A model generated the notes under the pieces. That model was not told the origin of the DNA and did no database searches. It saw nothing but the letters and a program-made list of their open reading frames with translations. A stretch of 64,000 nucleotides of DNA, taken from contig NZ_APNM01000007.1 of NCBI RefSeq assembly GCF_040361335.1, positions 1 through 64,000 of the forward strand, given 5' to 3'. The stretch comes from APNM01 sp040361335 (GTDB lineage Bacteria; Pseudomonadota; Gammaproteobacteria; Nevskiales; Salinisphaeraceae). A program made the translations under genes and the position numbers. Positions 53,947-62,386 of this stretch are shown one piece after another. Within the stretch, counting starts at the first letter, position 1; every line of letters begins with the position of its first letter.

Positions 53947-54884
53947 GCGAAGACGGTGGTAGATGGCCCGATTTCTTTATTGTCGGTGCGCCCAAGTGTG
54001 GAACGACGTCTCTCTATGCGGTCCTCAAATCACATCCTGCGGTGTTTTTCCCCGAAAACAAAGAGCCGATGTTTTTTAATACAGACCTGAGCCACCCGCA
54101 CGCCGTTCGCTCGGAAAACATTTACAACGAGTTGTTCTCCCGTGCTAGGCCAGATCAAGTCTGTGGTGATGCGTCCACCTTGTACCTTTCATCGTTAGTG
54201 GCGCCCGGAGCCATACGGCAGCGTCTCCCCGATGCAAAGATTATCATCCTGATAAGAGACCCTGTGGAGCAGATGTATTCCTGGTATCGGCATCTTAAGT
54301 ACTGGGGTTACGAAAACGCGCCGTCCTTTTCTGACGCGATTTCCCTCCAGAGGGAGCGTCGTGAAGGCCATAAATTGCCAATCGGCAATATTTGCCACGA
54401 CTGGCTGCAGTACGAAGAAATGGCATCTTTTTCCCGGCAGATAGATCGCTATCGGGGCACCTTCCCTGAGTCACAGCTGGGCGTATGGTTGCTTGAGGAT
54501 TTGAAGGAGGTGCCCAATGAAACATTGGTTGATATTGCATCATTTCTTGGACTCGACTCCATTTTAGTTTCAGAGCACTGTGTTCCAGAGAAAAATACGA
54601 ACAAAGCGTTACGTTTTCCGGTACTAAAGCGTTCTTTGCAAGTAATGAGAGCTTATCCTGGAATTCGTGCCTTTTTAAAGGCCACTATGCCGGTGAGTGT
54701 GCGTAAAAAGTTGCTCTTGGGGATTAACAAAATAGGTACTCGAAAGGAGAAGGCTCCTCCGATCTCGCCTGAGCTTCGCCTGGCTCTTCGCCATAGGATG
54801 ATGTCGGAAGTGAGGAGACTGAGTGAAATAGTGGGACAGGACCTGCCAGTCCGGTGGGGTTGGGAAGGGGACACCAATCGATGA
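53943..54884 (+). CDS. Sulfotransferase (second in the locus)
   Basis: 313-aa sulfotransferase. The 5'-PSB loop FFIVGAPKCGTTSLYAVLKS is at residues 11-30. The 3'-phosphate motif IILIRDPVEQMYSWYRHL has the canonical Arg and Ser. KEPMFFNTD is the segment typical of heparan/NodH-like enzymes. The start overlaps asnB (ATGA) and the end overlaps the following glycosyltransferase (ATGA), so three genes are translationally coupled. The last third of the gene is somewhat AT-richer than the first. Confidence 0.9.
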   Translation: MSEDGGRWPDFFIVGAPKCGTTSLYAVLKSHPAVFFPENKEPMFFNTDLSHPHAVRSENIYNELFSRARPDQVCGDASTLYLSSLVAPGAIRQRLPDAKIIILIRDPVEQMYSWYRHLKYWGYENAPSFSDAISLQRERREGHKLPIGNICHDWLQYEEMASFSRQIDRYRGTFPESQLGVWLLEDLKEVPNETLVDIASFLGLDSILVSEHCVPEKNTNKALRFPVLKRSLQVMRAYPGIRAFLKATMPVSVRKKLLLGINKIGTRKEKAPPISPELRLALRHRMMSEVRRLSEIVGQDLPVRWGWEGDTNR

Positions 54885-56125
54885 CTGTGGGTCAACGACG
54901 GGTCGCTTTTTGCACGCCGCCGCACTATGGCGGTATCTATAGCGTCTTCCGGCGCATCAGGGAGGCTGTAGCTGGCCATGGCTGGGATGTGATAGCGGTC
55001 CATCCGAAATCCGAATCCAGCCGTTGGTATGGGTATGACGAGCGGCTGGCCGGGGACGGTGTGGTTTCGGTGTCAGTCGGCGGGGGCGGCTTGCAGGAAG
55101 AGGCAAAAAACCTGACACGCTGGTTTGTCGAAAACGATGTGGCGATCGTGATCCCGATGTCTCTGCCGCCGGCCCTGGCAGCGGTCCCCCATCTTCCGGA
55201 GTCCATACGCGTCGTGACGCGATGCATCAATGTCACACCCCATGCCTATCGTCTGGCTACGTGGGGCTTGCCGTGGATCGATCGGGTGGTATTTACATCG
55301 CCCAGACAGGCGGAGGACCTGAAGGCTCGGTATCGCGTGGATGCGAGCCTATTGAGCCACGTACCCAATGCCGTCGATGTGTCGCGCTTGGCTATCCCGA
55401 GGCCGACGCAACGACAGGGGCAGGGTTTGCGGCTGGTCTTTCTGGACCGTCTCGAGCATACCCAGAAGCGTGTGCTTATGTTGCCAGGGTTGTTGGAGCG
55501 CCTGGATCGGGACAATGTGGCATTCGACATTGTCATCATCGGTGATGGGCCGGATCGCAATCGGCTCGCGGATGATTTGCAGCCCTGGGTAGCACGTGGC
55601 GTGGCGCGTTTCGTCGGGTCGGTTCCGAATGACGAGGTGGGCGCGTATCTGTCACAAGCCGATGTGCTCGTGAAAATGTCGCGCAACGAGGGTTTCCCAT
55701 CGTCCGTCATCGAGGCCATGGCGGCCGGCGTCGTGCCGGTTGTTTCGCATCTGCGCGGCGTGACCGACTGGATTGTGCAGCATGAAAAGACCGGCCTCCT
55801 GTGTCCCCTCGATAATGTTTCGGACTTTGCCGCGGCCTGCCGCCGGCTTGATCGCGATCGCAGGTTATTGCGGAATATGAGCGAGGCCGCGAGTCGTGAT
55901 GTCGGCGAGCGCTTCGATATAGCCGGTTTCGGCCGCAACTGGTCTCGTGTGTTCGAAGAGGTGATGCGCCAACCGCGTCGCACGCCACCGCTGGCGTGGC
56001 AACGCTTTCGGACGCCCCTGCCATACAGGGGGACCTTGGCGCACCGCATTCTCTGGCGGCATGTCCCCCGGTCTTGGAAAGATCGTGCCAGGGCCATGGC
56101 CGAAAACCTATCCGTGGACAGGTAG
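54881..56125 (+). CDS. Glycosyltransferase family 4 (group 1), first copy
   Basis: 414-aa GT-B transferase. The C-terminal donor domain has RLVFLDRLEHTQKRVLMLP, GDGPDRNRLADDL, and KMSRNEGFPSSVIEAMAAGVVPV with the E-x7-E catalytic signature. Its ATG overlaps the sulfotransferase stop. Cytoplasmic, peripheral; sugar unknown. Confidence 0.9.
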   Translation: MTVGQRRVAFCTPPHYGGIYSVFRRIREAVAGHGWDVIAVHPKSESSRWYGYDERLAGDGVVSVSVGGGGLQEEAKNLTRWFVENDVAIVIPMSLPPALAAVPHLPESIRVVTRCINVTPHAYRLATWGLPWIDRVVFTSPRQAEDLKARYRVDASLLSHVPNAVDVSRLAIPRPTQRQGQGLRLVFLDRLEHTQKRVLMLPGLLERLDRDNVAFDIVIIGDGPDRNRLADDLQPWVARGVARFVGSVPNDEVGAYLSQADVLVKMSRNEGFPSSVIEAMAAGVVPVVSHLRGVTDWIVQHEKTGLLCPLDNVSDFAAACRRLDRDRRLLRNMSEAASRDVGERFDIAGFGRNWSRVFEEVMRQPRRTPPLAWQRFRTPLPYRGTLAHRILWRHVPRSWKDRARAMAENLSVDR

Positions 56126-56132
56126 GCGCGCG

Positions 56133-56975
56133 ATGTTGCCCAATTTCATGATCATCGGCGCGCCCAAGGCCGGTACGACATCCCTTTGGGCTCTTCTGCG
56201 GCAGCATCCCGACGTCTTTATGTGCGAGCCGAAGGAGCCCGCCTATTTTCTTTACGACGAGCGCTACGAGCGCGACCGGAGCTGGTACGAGTCACTGTTC
56301 GACGACGCTGGCGATGCTGCCGCGGTAGGCGAGGCCACTAGCGAATACTGTCGGACGTTGACACGTCCCAAGGCGTTGCCGCGGATTGCGACTGACGTGC
56401 CGGGTGTCCGCTTGATCTACATGGTGCGACATCCCCAGGACATCCTGGTCTCTCGTTGGCGTCAGGAGCTGTTCAACGCCAACGAAATGCCCCGTGACTT
56501 CTCGCAAGCCCTGCGTGAGTCTCCTGAACTCTTGGAAAACGCGCGTTTCGGCCATTGCCTGCAAACGCTGGACGAGTATTTCCCGCCGGAGAATGTGCTG
56601 GTGCTCCTTTTCGAGGAATGGTCTCGACGGCCCGCCACCATGATGCGGCAGGTAGCGACCTTCCTGGGCATCGATGATATCTGGGCCGAGGATGTCTCGG
56701 TGCCGCGCATGAACGTGGGCGATAGCAAGGACATGGATGGCGCTCTCATGCGTTTGCTCCGCCGTGCGCCGCTCGCCGACGGATTGCGACGCCGGATTCC
56801 GCTAGGCCTGCGCGGTCGTCTCCGCAGGCGCATGCGCAAGCCCGTACCCCCGGCACCGCAGTGGCGCACGGAAGATGTCGCCTTTCTCGAAGAGCAAATC
56901 GGCGACGAATTGTCGTGGTTCCTGCGCCGGCTAGGGCGGTCGGAGGACGAGTGGACGCTGGAGCCCGGCCGGTGA
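56133..56975 (+). CDS. Sulfotransferase (third in the locus)
   Basis: 280-aa sulfotransferase. 5'-PSB loop FMIIGAPKAGTTSLWALLRQ at residues 5-24; 3'-phosphate motif LIYMVRHPQDILVSRWRQEL with the conserved Ser. KEPAYFLYD and a long helical C-terminus are present. It starts 7 nt after the preceding glycosyltransferase. Its stop overlaps the next glycosyltransferase start (GTGA), repeating the sulfotransferase-glycosyltransferase pairing seen just upstream. Confidence 0.9.
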   Translation: MLPNFMIIGAPKAGTTSLWALLRQHPDVFMCEPKEPAYFLYDERYERDRSWYESLFDDAGDAAAVGEATSEYCRTLTRPKALPRIATDVPGVRLIYMVRHPQDILVSRWRQELFNANEMPRDFSQALRESPELLENARFGHCLQTLDEYFPPENVLVLLFEEWSRRPATMMRQVATFLGIDDIWAEDVSVPRMNVGDSKDMDGALMRLLRRAPLADGLRRRIPLGLRGRLRRRMRKPVPPAPQWRTEDVAFLEEQIGDELSWFLRRLGRSEDEWTLEPGR

Positions 56976-58138
56976 CCGAGGACGCCCGACACATCCTCAT
57001 TGTGCTTGAGAGTTGGGGAGAGGGAGGGACCGAGTCCTTCGTTCGCCAGCTTGTCGAGTGGCTGACTGAAAACACGGATGCCCGTATATCGGTCTGTCTC
57101 TTGAAAGCCGACACGACGGCTCGACAGGCTGCTGTCCAAGCATTGCCTATCGCCGAGCGGAATGTCCACGTACTTGGGGCCAGTAATGCCGTGTCGGTAT
57201 TCTTGCGCTTCCTTCGTCTGCTGCATTGGCTTCGTCCGGACGTTTGCCATCTCCACTTGTATTCAAGTCTGTTGCCTGCAGTGGTGGCTTCGCGCTATGC
57301 GCGCGCTCCGCGCATCGTGACGTCGCTGCACATGCCACTGTGGAACTGGAGCCTAAGGCACAGACTTGCTTGGCGTTTGGCCATTGCATTGAGCCATCAG
57401 ATCACCGGCAATTCTTCCGCAACGTTGCGCTCCGCTGGTCGGCTGCCGGGATCCAAGGATGCTGATCTCGTTTCGCCGCCTCTGCCTAGGGAGTTGTTGC
57501 ATGCGTCCTCGCGGGCCATAGGCAGTCATGATGTCCAGGCTAATGATTCCTCGTGGACGATTGTTGGTATCGGGCGGCTGAGTCGCGAAAAATGCTGGGA
57601 TACCTTGCTGCGGGCCTTGCACTTATTGGAGATGGATAATCCCGGTGCTTGGCGGTTACGTTTGTTCGGAGACGGTTTGGAACGGGAATCACTTGGGAGA
57701 CTAGCCGAATCTCTTGGTATCACAACGATCGTCCGGTTCGAAGGGTTTCTCCCCTTCGATCAATTGGTGGATACTCTCGTCGACTGCGACATATCTGTAT
57801 TACCGTCGCGATTCGAGGGTTTGGGCATGGCTGCGATCGAGGCCATGGCGCTCGGGATTCCGACCGTGACGGCGGACTTCGAGGCTTCGGCTGACTTCAT
57901 CCAACAAGGTGTCACGGGGCATACCTTCCCACGCGGTGATGCCGTGGCGCTTGCACGGGTGCTGGGCTGGCATCGCGAGAATCCCGACCGGGTAACGCTG
58001 GTCGCAGAGAACGGACGGCGCCTGGTACATGAGCGATTCCGGCCGGACGTTGTTTTTCGGCCGATCATAGGGGCTTATGGATTGAACGATCTGCTGGATA
58101 ATGGACGTCATCGGTCGTTGGGGACGGGCAAGGGATAA
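56972..58138 (+). CDS. Glycosyltransferase family 4 (group 1), second copy
   Basis: 388-aa GT-B transferase. The N-terminal acceptor domain begins ILIVLESWGEGGTESFVRQL. The donor domain has IVGIGRLSREKCWDTLLRAL, GDGLERESLGRLAESLGI and PSRFEGLGMAAIEAMALGIP. Start GTG 56972 overlaps the sulfotransferase stop codon; there is no ATG that keeps the first strand intact. Confidence 0.9.
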   Translation: MTEDARHILIVLESWGEGGTESFVRQLVEWLTENTDARISVCLLKADTTARQAAVQALPIAERNVHVLGASNAVSVFLRFLRLLHWLRPDVCHLHLYSSLLPAVVASRYARAPRIVTSLHMPLWNWSLRHRLAWRLAIALSHQITGNSSATLRSAGRLPGSKDADLVSPPLPRELLHASSRAIGSHDVQANDSSWTIVGIGRLSREKCWDTLLRALHLLEMDNPGAWRLRLFGDGLERESLGRLAESLGITTIVRFEGFLPFDQLVDTLVDCDISVLPSRFEGLGMAAIEAMALGIPTVTADFEASADFIQQGVTGHTFPRGDAVALARVLGWHRENPDRVTLVAENGRRLVHERFRPDVVFRPIIGAYGLNDLLDNGRHRSLGTGKG

Positions 58139-58143
58139 TCCGC

Positions 58144-59052
58144 ATGGACAGCCGGCCGAATAGTTTCGTCATCGGTGCGCCAAAATGCGCGACTACATCC
58201 CTGGTGGAGGCTTTAGCGACTCATTCCCGCGTCTATGTACCGTTTATCAAGGAGCCAGGCTATTTCGGGTCCGACTTCGGTTCGGATGTTGGGGATGAGG
58301 AGGAGTATCTGGAGCTTTATACGAAAGCCCCCGCGCAGGCGACTGTTTTGGTGGATGGCACCACACATTATCTCGCTTCCGCGGATGCGGTCTCGCAGAT
58401 CCTGCATTTTAATCCGCAGGCCCGGTTTATCTGTGCCTTTCGGGATCCGCTTGAAGTTGCACCAGCCTTCCATTCCCAGTTACGGCGGCATCATATCGAG
58501 CCGCTATCGAGTTTCGATGCAGCGTGGGCCGATCAACCGGAACGACGGAAGCGCATGCGGGCCGGCGGAAGCAGAGAGCCGTTATACGATGAGATTTGCC
58601 TTTTCGGTAAGCAGCTTGAGCGTCTCTACACGCGAGTTCCCGAGGACCGGGTTTTTGTCGTCTTCTTTGACGAACTGATCACGAAGCCCGAAGTGACCCT
58701 CGACAGGGTCCAGGCCTTCCTGGGGCTTGACCGGGAGAATCTGCAATTGCCGAATTCGAATGTGAATCAAGAGGTTGTGCTGGAGAATATGCATCGTTTC
58801 AAAATGCATCTCGCCAGACACGCCAGGAGACTGAAAAGGCTGTTAGGCATTCATCGCAACATGGACTTATTCCGGCGTGCGTTTGCATTCACGACAAAGC
58901 CATCGGATCGCGACAAGCCCGACCAAGCGACTATCGAGTCGATGAAACAGAGTTTCTCGGCGGATATGGATTTATTCGAGTCTGTGGCAGGCCGTTCGAT
59001 ACGCGGTTCAGCCTGGGATCAAGAGCCTGCGGGGACTAGCGGCGCGCCATAA
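58144..59052 (+). CDS. Sulfotransferase-family protein (fourth in the locus), altered PAPS site
   Basis: 302-aa protein of the same family as the second and third sulfotransferases. Its phosphosulfate loop reads FVIGAPKCATTSL, with Ala16 where the others have Gly. In the 3'-phosphate motif, AFRDPLEVAPAFHSQLRR has Ala where the others have the conserved Ser (MYSWY, LVSRW). KEPGYFGSD and DELITKPEVTL are conserved. The fold is kept, but PAPS binding may be weakened or the donor changed. It lies 5 nt after the glycosyltransferase. Confidence 0.82.
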   Translation: MDSRPNSFVIGAPKCATTSLVEALATHSRVYVPFIKEPGYFGSDFGSDVGDEEEYLELYTKAPAQATVLVDGTTHYLASADAVSQILHFNPQARFICAFRDPLEVAPAFHSQLRRHHIEPLSSFDAAWADQPERRKRMRAGGSREPLYDEICLFGKQLERLYTRVPEDRVFVVFFDELITKPEVTLDRVQAFLGLDRENLQLPNSNVNQEVVLENMHRFKMHLARHARRLKRLLGIHRNMDLFRRAFAFTTKPSDRDKPDQATIESMKQSFSADMDLFESVAGRSIRGSAWDQEPAGTSGAP

Positions 59053-59079
59053 TCCGTGGACAACGGGGGTTCGGACTTA

Positions 59080-59676
59080 ATGGGTAAGTACAGGCAGATT
59101 ATTAATCGTGGCGGTTGGCTGGCAGCGCCATGGTTGCTGTTTCGGAGTGCATCCCGGCTATCGGCCAGATGGATGCGGGTTTACGCCTTCAGGCATGTTC
59201 ACGGTGTCGAGGTTGGACGAGGGGTCTTTCTCGGTCCCGGCATTAGCTTGGTGAAGCCTGGCAACGTGACGCTTTGCGATCGAAGCTCTCTTGCGGCCGG
59301 TGTGAGTCTCTGGAGCGAATCCGAAGAGGGCCGACTTCGGCTGGGCCACGGAGCTCAGGTCAACCGTGACGTGTACCTCGACTTCTCGGGCGGATTGACA
59401 CTCGAGCGCGATGTGCTGGTGTCGGCGGGTGCCATCATCTATACACACGACCACGGCCGCGACCCGCGCTCGGAGCCGACATTCTCCGAACTGGTTGTAG
59501 GAGAGGGTGCCTGGGTGGGTGTGCGCGCGATTGTCCTGCCGTCCGTCAACTATATTGGCAGGGGGGCGGTGATCGGTGCGGGCGCTGTCGTGACTTGCGA
59601 CATCCCGGACGGCGCGACATATGTCGGTGCCAAGGGTCGTCTGATCGAACCCGGGCAAGCGCGGACGGGTGAATGA
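59080..59676 (+). CDS. Acyltransferase with left-handed beta-helix (hexapeptide repeats)
   Basis: 198-aa WcaF/LbH-type O-acetyltransferase. Repeated hexapeptide-like turns run from VEVGRGVFLGPGISLV to VGEGAWVGVRAIVLPSVNYI. The trimeric active-site region includes IYTHDHGRDPRSEPTF. Acetyl-CoA is the usual donor. ATG 59080, with GGGGG upstream, is preferred to the in-frame GTG 59056. It overlaps the next gene (ATGA). Likely O-acetylates the repeat unit. Confidence 0.88.
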   Translation: MGKYRQIINRGGWLAAPWLLFRSASRLSARWMRVYAFRHVHGVEVGRGVFLGPGISLVKPGNVTLCDRSSLAAGVSLWSESEEGRLRLGHGAQVNRDVYLDFSGGLTLERDVLVSAGAIIYTHDHGRDPRSEPTFSELVVGEGAWVGVRAIVLPSVNYIGRGAVIGAGAVVTCDIPDGATYVGAKGRLIEPGQARTGE

Positions 59677-60869
59677 ACAGGCCGAAGGTCCTTTTCGTCG
59701 ACCGGCAGGGTGCGCTAGCTGTCTGGAGCCTGTTGATACCGGTTGCCCGGCAATTGGAGGAATCCGGTTGGGATACTGGTTTCGTGATGATGTCGGACGA
59801 GAGCGGTCGGGGGATTCCCGATATCACCTGCTCCTTGGGGATTTTTCGCATCACGGTGCCCTACAAGCGTTGGCCGGGTGACCTGCTGCGGCAATCCTCG
59901 TCATTCAGGGCCCAGTTCGATCGTCTGGTGGCCCGGGTTTCCCCCGATGTTATCCACGTTAATTTTGCGATCCCCGGTATATGGGCCCGCCAGGTTGCTG
60001 GCCGGCGCCGGGTCCCGTTCTTGGTCTCGACGCAGCATGAACTGGCGGGGTCGCTGGCGCCGCATCTTCGGCTCGGGTTGTGGTCGAGCCGGAGGCGTGT
60101 CGATGTCCACACGTATGTCTCGGATACGGTGGCGGCATCCTTCGGCCATGCAGGTGCCCCGGTCCAGCTTGAGGATGAGGTAGTGCCGTCACACGTCGTG
60201 ATCCGTAACGGTGTTGATATCGACACGATACGACCTTTCCGGGCGTCGCGGGATGCCGCCGTGCCGGGTCGTATCGTGGCGCCGGGACGGTTGATGCCCG
60301 AAAAGGGACAGGCCTTGCTGGTTCGCGCATTGGCCGAGGTGCGGCGTACCCATCCGCAGGCGCATCTGATCTTTGCCGGGTCGGGGCCGGAGGAGGATCG
60401 CTTACGCGATTTGGCTGAGGAGCTCGGTGTCTCCGGGGCAGTGACCTTCAAGGGTTGGTTGTCCCGGGAGGCTTTGTGGCGTTTGCTGGCGAGCGGCCAA
60501 GTGGCCGCGTTCGCGAGCGACGGCAAACAAGAAGGGTTCGGGCTCGCATTGGCGGAGGCCGCCTTGCTTGAGACACCCTTGGTCGTTAGCCGGATCGCGG
60601 CTTTCAGGGAAGTCATGGCGGGCGACGAGGATGCTGCCTGGTGGTTCCGGACGGAGGACGAGGGATCGCTCGTGTCCGCGCTCCGAGCGGCACTTTCGGC
60701 CGTTTCGGCGGAACGTGCCCGCCGCATTGCCAGGGCAGCTCGCGCGGCCCGTGAGAGGGCGACGCAATCACGCATGATCGAGCAATACACACGGCTTTAT
60801 GATCGTTTCGCAGCGGTTATCGCCGGCCGCCCCAAACAGGACTATCGAATTAATGCCAAGAGATATTGA
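59673..60869 (+). CDS. Glycosyltransferase family 4 (group 1), third copy
   Basis: 398-aa GT-B transferase. VLFVDRQGALAVWSLLIPVA opens the acceptor domain. IVAPGRLMPEKGQALLVRAL, FAGSGPEEDRLRDLAEELGV and SDGKQEGFGLALAEAALLET form the donor domain. ATGA overlap with the acyltransferase upstream. It overlaps the methyltransferase downstream by 17 nt. Confidence 0.9.
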   Translation: MNRPKVLFVDRQGALAVWSLLIPVARQLEESGWDTGFVMMSDESGRGIPDITCSLGIFRITVPYKRWPGDLLRQSSSFRAQFDRLVARVSPDVIHVNFAIPGIWARQVAGRRRVPFLVSTQHELAGSLAPHLRLGLWSSRRRVDVHTYVSDTVAASFGHAGAPVQLEDEVVPSHVVIRNGVDIDTIRPFRASRDAAVPGRIVAPGRLMPEKGQALLVRALAEVRRTHPQAHLIFAGSGPEEDRLRDLAEELGVSGAVTFKGWLSREALWRLLASGQVAAFASDGKQEGFGLALAEAALLETPLVVSRIAAFREVMAGDEDAAWWFRTEDEGSLVSALRAALSAVSAERARRIARAARAARERATQSRMIEQYTRLYDRFAAVIAGRPKQDYRINAKRY

Positions 60870-61554
60870 GATATCGCAGGGCGCGCGCGAGCGGTTCGTG
60901 CGCGAGAGTCTGTACCGGGTTCTGGCCGAGGCCGTTACGGCCGGGGGCAGGGTCGAGGGCCGGGTGCTTGATGTCGGGTGCGGGCGTGGCGAGGTCATGG
61001 CTGCCCTGACCGATGCCGGTTTCCGGATGGTGGGGGTGGATCCCGAGGCGGAATGTGTCGAGGCGAGCGCGCATCATGCGGAGGCCCACCAGGGCGGCGT
61101 CGAGGATATTGCCGCCATGTTCGGCGACGAGACGTTTTCCGCGGTCATCTGTTCGCATGTGCTGGAGCATCTCCGGGATCCGCACGGCGCCCTCTGCCAT
61201 ATGCGGCGTATCAACGCGAACCGGTATGTCTTCGCGGTCCCGAATATCCTGCGGCCCGCACGGATCGTTCGTGCCGTGCTCGGCAAGCGCCGCGGTGATC
61301 ATCCTCATCATCTGTTCGGTTGGGGGCATGCCGAGTTTGAGCGGCTGCTTCGGGATTGCGGTTTCCGGGTGGTGGCCTGGCACCAGGACCGGGTGACTTT
61401 CATGCCCCTTGGGGGTCGGTTGGGGGCGTTTCTGGGTCGCTGGTTGCGGAGTCTCGAGGAGCGTTTCCTGGTCCGGGTGTTTCCCGTGTTGTCATCCTCT
61501 CTGATCGTGGCCTGCGTACGGGATGACCTGGAGCATGGCCAGGAGGGCGTCTGA
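60853..61554 (+). CDS. Class I SAM-dependent methyltransferase (Methyltransf_11/23 type)
   Basis: 233-aa methyltransferase. VLDVGCGRGEVMAALTDAGF is motif I, MVGVDPEAECVEAS follows, and AVICSHVLEHLRDPHGAL is the post-II region. A C-terminal extension with a hydrophobic stretch (FLVRVFPVLSSSLIVACV) is present. The start codon lies within the end of the glycosyltransferase gene. Probable polymer or lipid-carrier sugar modification. Confidence 0.88.
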   Translation: MPRDIEISQGARERFVRESLYRVLAEAVTAGGRVEGRVLDVGCGRGEVMAALTDAGFRMVGVDPEAECVEASAHHAEAHQGGVEDIAAMFGDETFSAVICSHVLEHLRDPHGALCHMRRINANRYVFAVPNILRPARIVRAVLGKRRGDHPHHLFGWGHAEFERLLRDCGFRVVAWHQDRVTFMPLGGRLGAFLGRWLRSLEERFLVRVFPVLSSSLIVACVRDDLEHGQEGV

Positions 61555-62385
61555 ATGGCCGATGCTCCGCTCGTCTCCGTCATCCTGACAACGTATAACG
61601 AGAGCGATCGCATCGAGATAGCTTTGCACTCGATCTTCGCTCAGACCATGACCGATTATGAGGTGGTCGTGGTGGATGATGGCTCGACGGACGATACCGT
61701 GGACGTCATGCGCCGTATGGGCGATGCACGGGTTCACGTGGTGGAGGCCGGCCGACTCGGCCGGGGCGGTGCCTTGAAGCGGGCCGTTGAGGAGGCCCGC
61801 GGGAAGTACGTGGCCAATCTCGATGCTGACGATGAGGCTTGTCCGGATCGTCTCGCCGGGCAATCGGTATATCTGGAAGGTCATCCGGAGGTGGTCTGGC
61901 TGGGGGGGGGCGAGGAGATGGTCGACAATCGTCGGGGCGAGCGTTTTGTGCGCCGCTACCCGACGGATGATGCAGCGATCCGCCGGCAATCCGCCAAGTG
62001 CATTCCGTATTCGCACAGTGCCGTGATGTTCCGTCGATCGCTGCTGGAGGAAGGCCTTAATTACGATCCGGCGCAGCCCTATCTGATTGACTTCGAGTTC
62101 TTCCTGCGTGTGGCCTCCAAGCATCCGGTCGCCAACCTGGATGAACCCGTGGTGCGCCGGAACGTGCGCGGCGAAAGCTATTTTCAGTCCAGTTTCAGCA
62201 CGGCGCGGCAGAACCGGCGGCTCGCGGTGCTTTGCGCGCGCGCGATACGGCGGTTCGGGTTGCCGGTGTCTTGCTATGTGTTCCCTATGGCGAGGCTGGC
62301 CTATCCGCTACTGCCCGGCTGGCTGAAACGTCGGATTAGGCATTCGCAGGGTTTGCGGGAGACAGAATTGGCCGTGGGCAACTGA
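61555..62385 (+). CDS. Glycosyltransferase family 2, second in the locus
   Basis: 276-aa GT-A transferase. PLVSVILTTYNESDRIEIAL, VVVDDGSTDDTVDVM, KYVANLDADDEACPDRLAGQ (DXD) and IDFEFFLRVASKHPVANLDE are the family elements. It starts directly after the methyltransferase stop codon. Donor unknown. Confidence 0.9.
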   Translation: MADAPLVSVILTTYNESDRIEIALHSIFAQTMTDYEVVVVDDGSTDDTVDVMRRMGDARVHVVEAGRLGRGGALKRAVEEARGKYVANLDADDEACPDRLAGQSVYLEGHPEVVWLGGGEEMVDNRRGERFVRRYPTDDAAIRRQSAKCIPYSHSAVMFRRSLLEEGLNYDPAQPYLIDFEFFLRVASKHPVANLDEPVVRRNVRGESYFQSSFSTARQNRRLAVLCARAIRRFGLPVSCYVFPMARLAYPLLPGWLKRRIRHSQGLRETELAVGN

Positions 62386-62386
62386 G

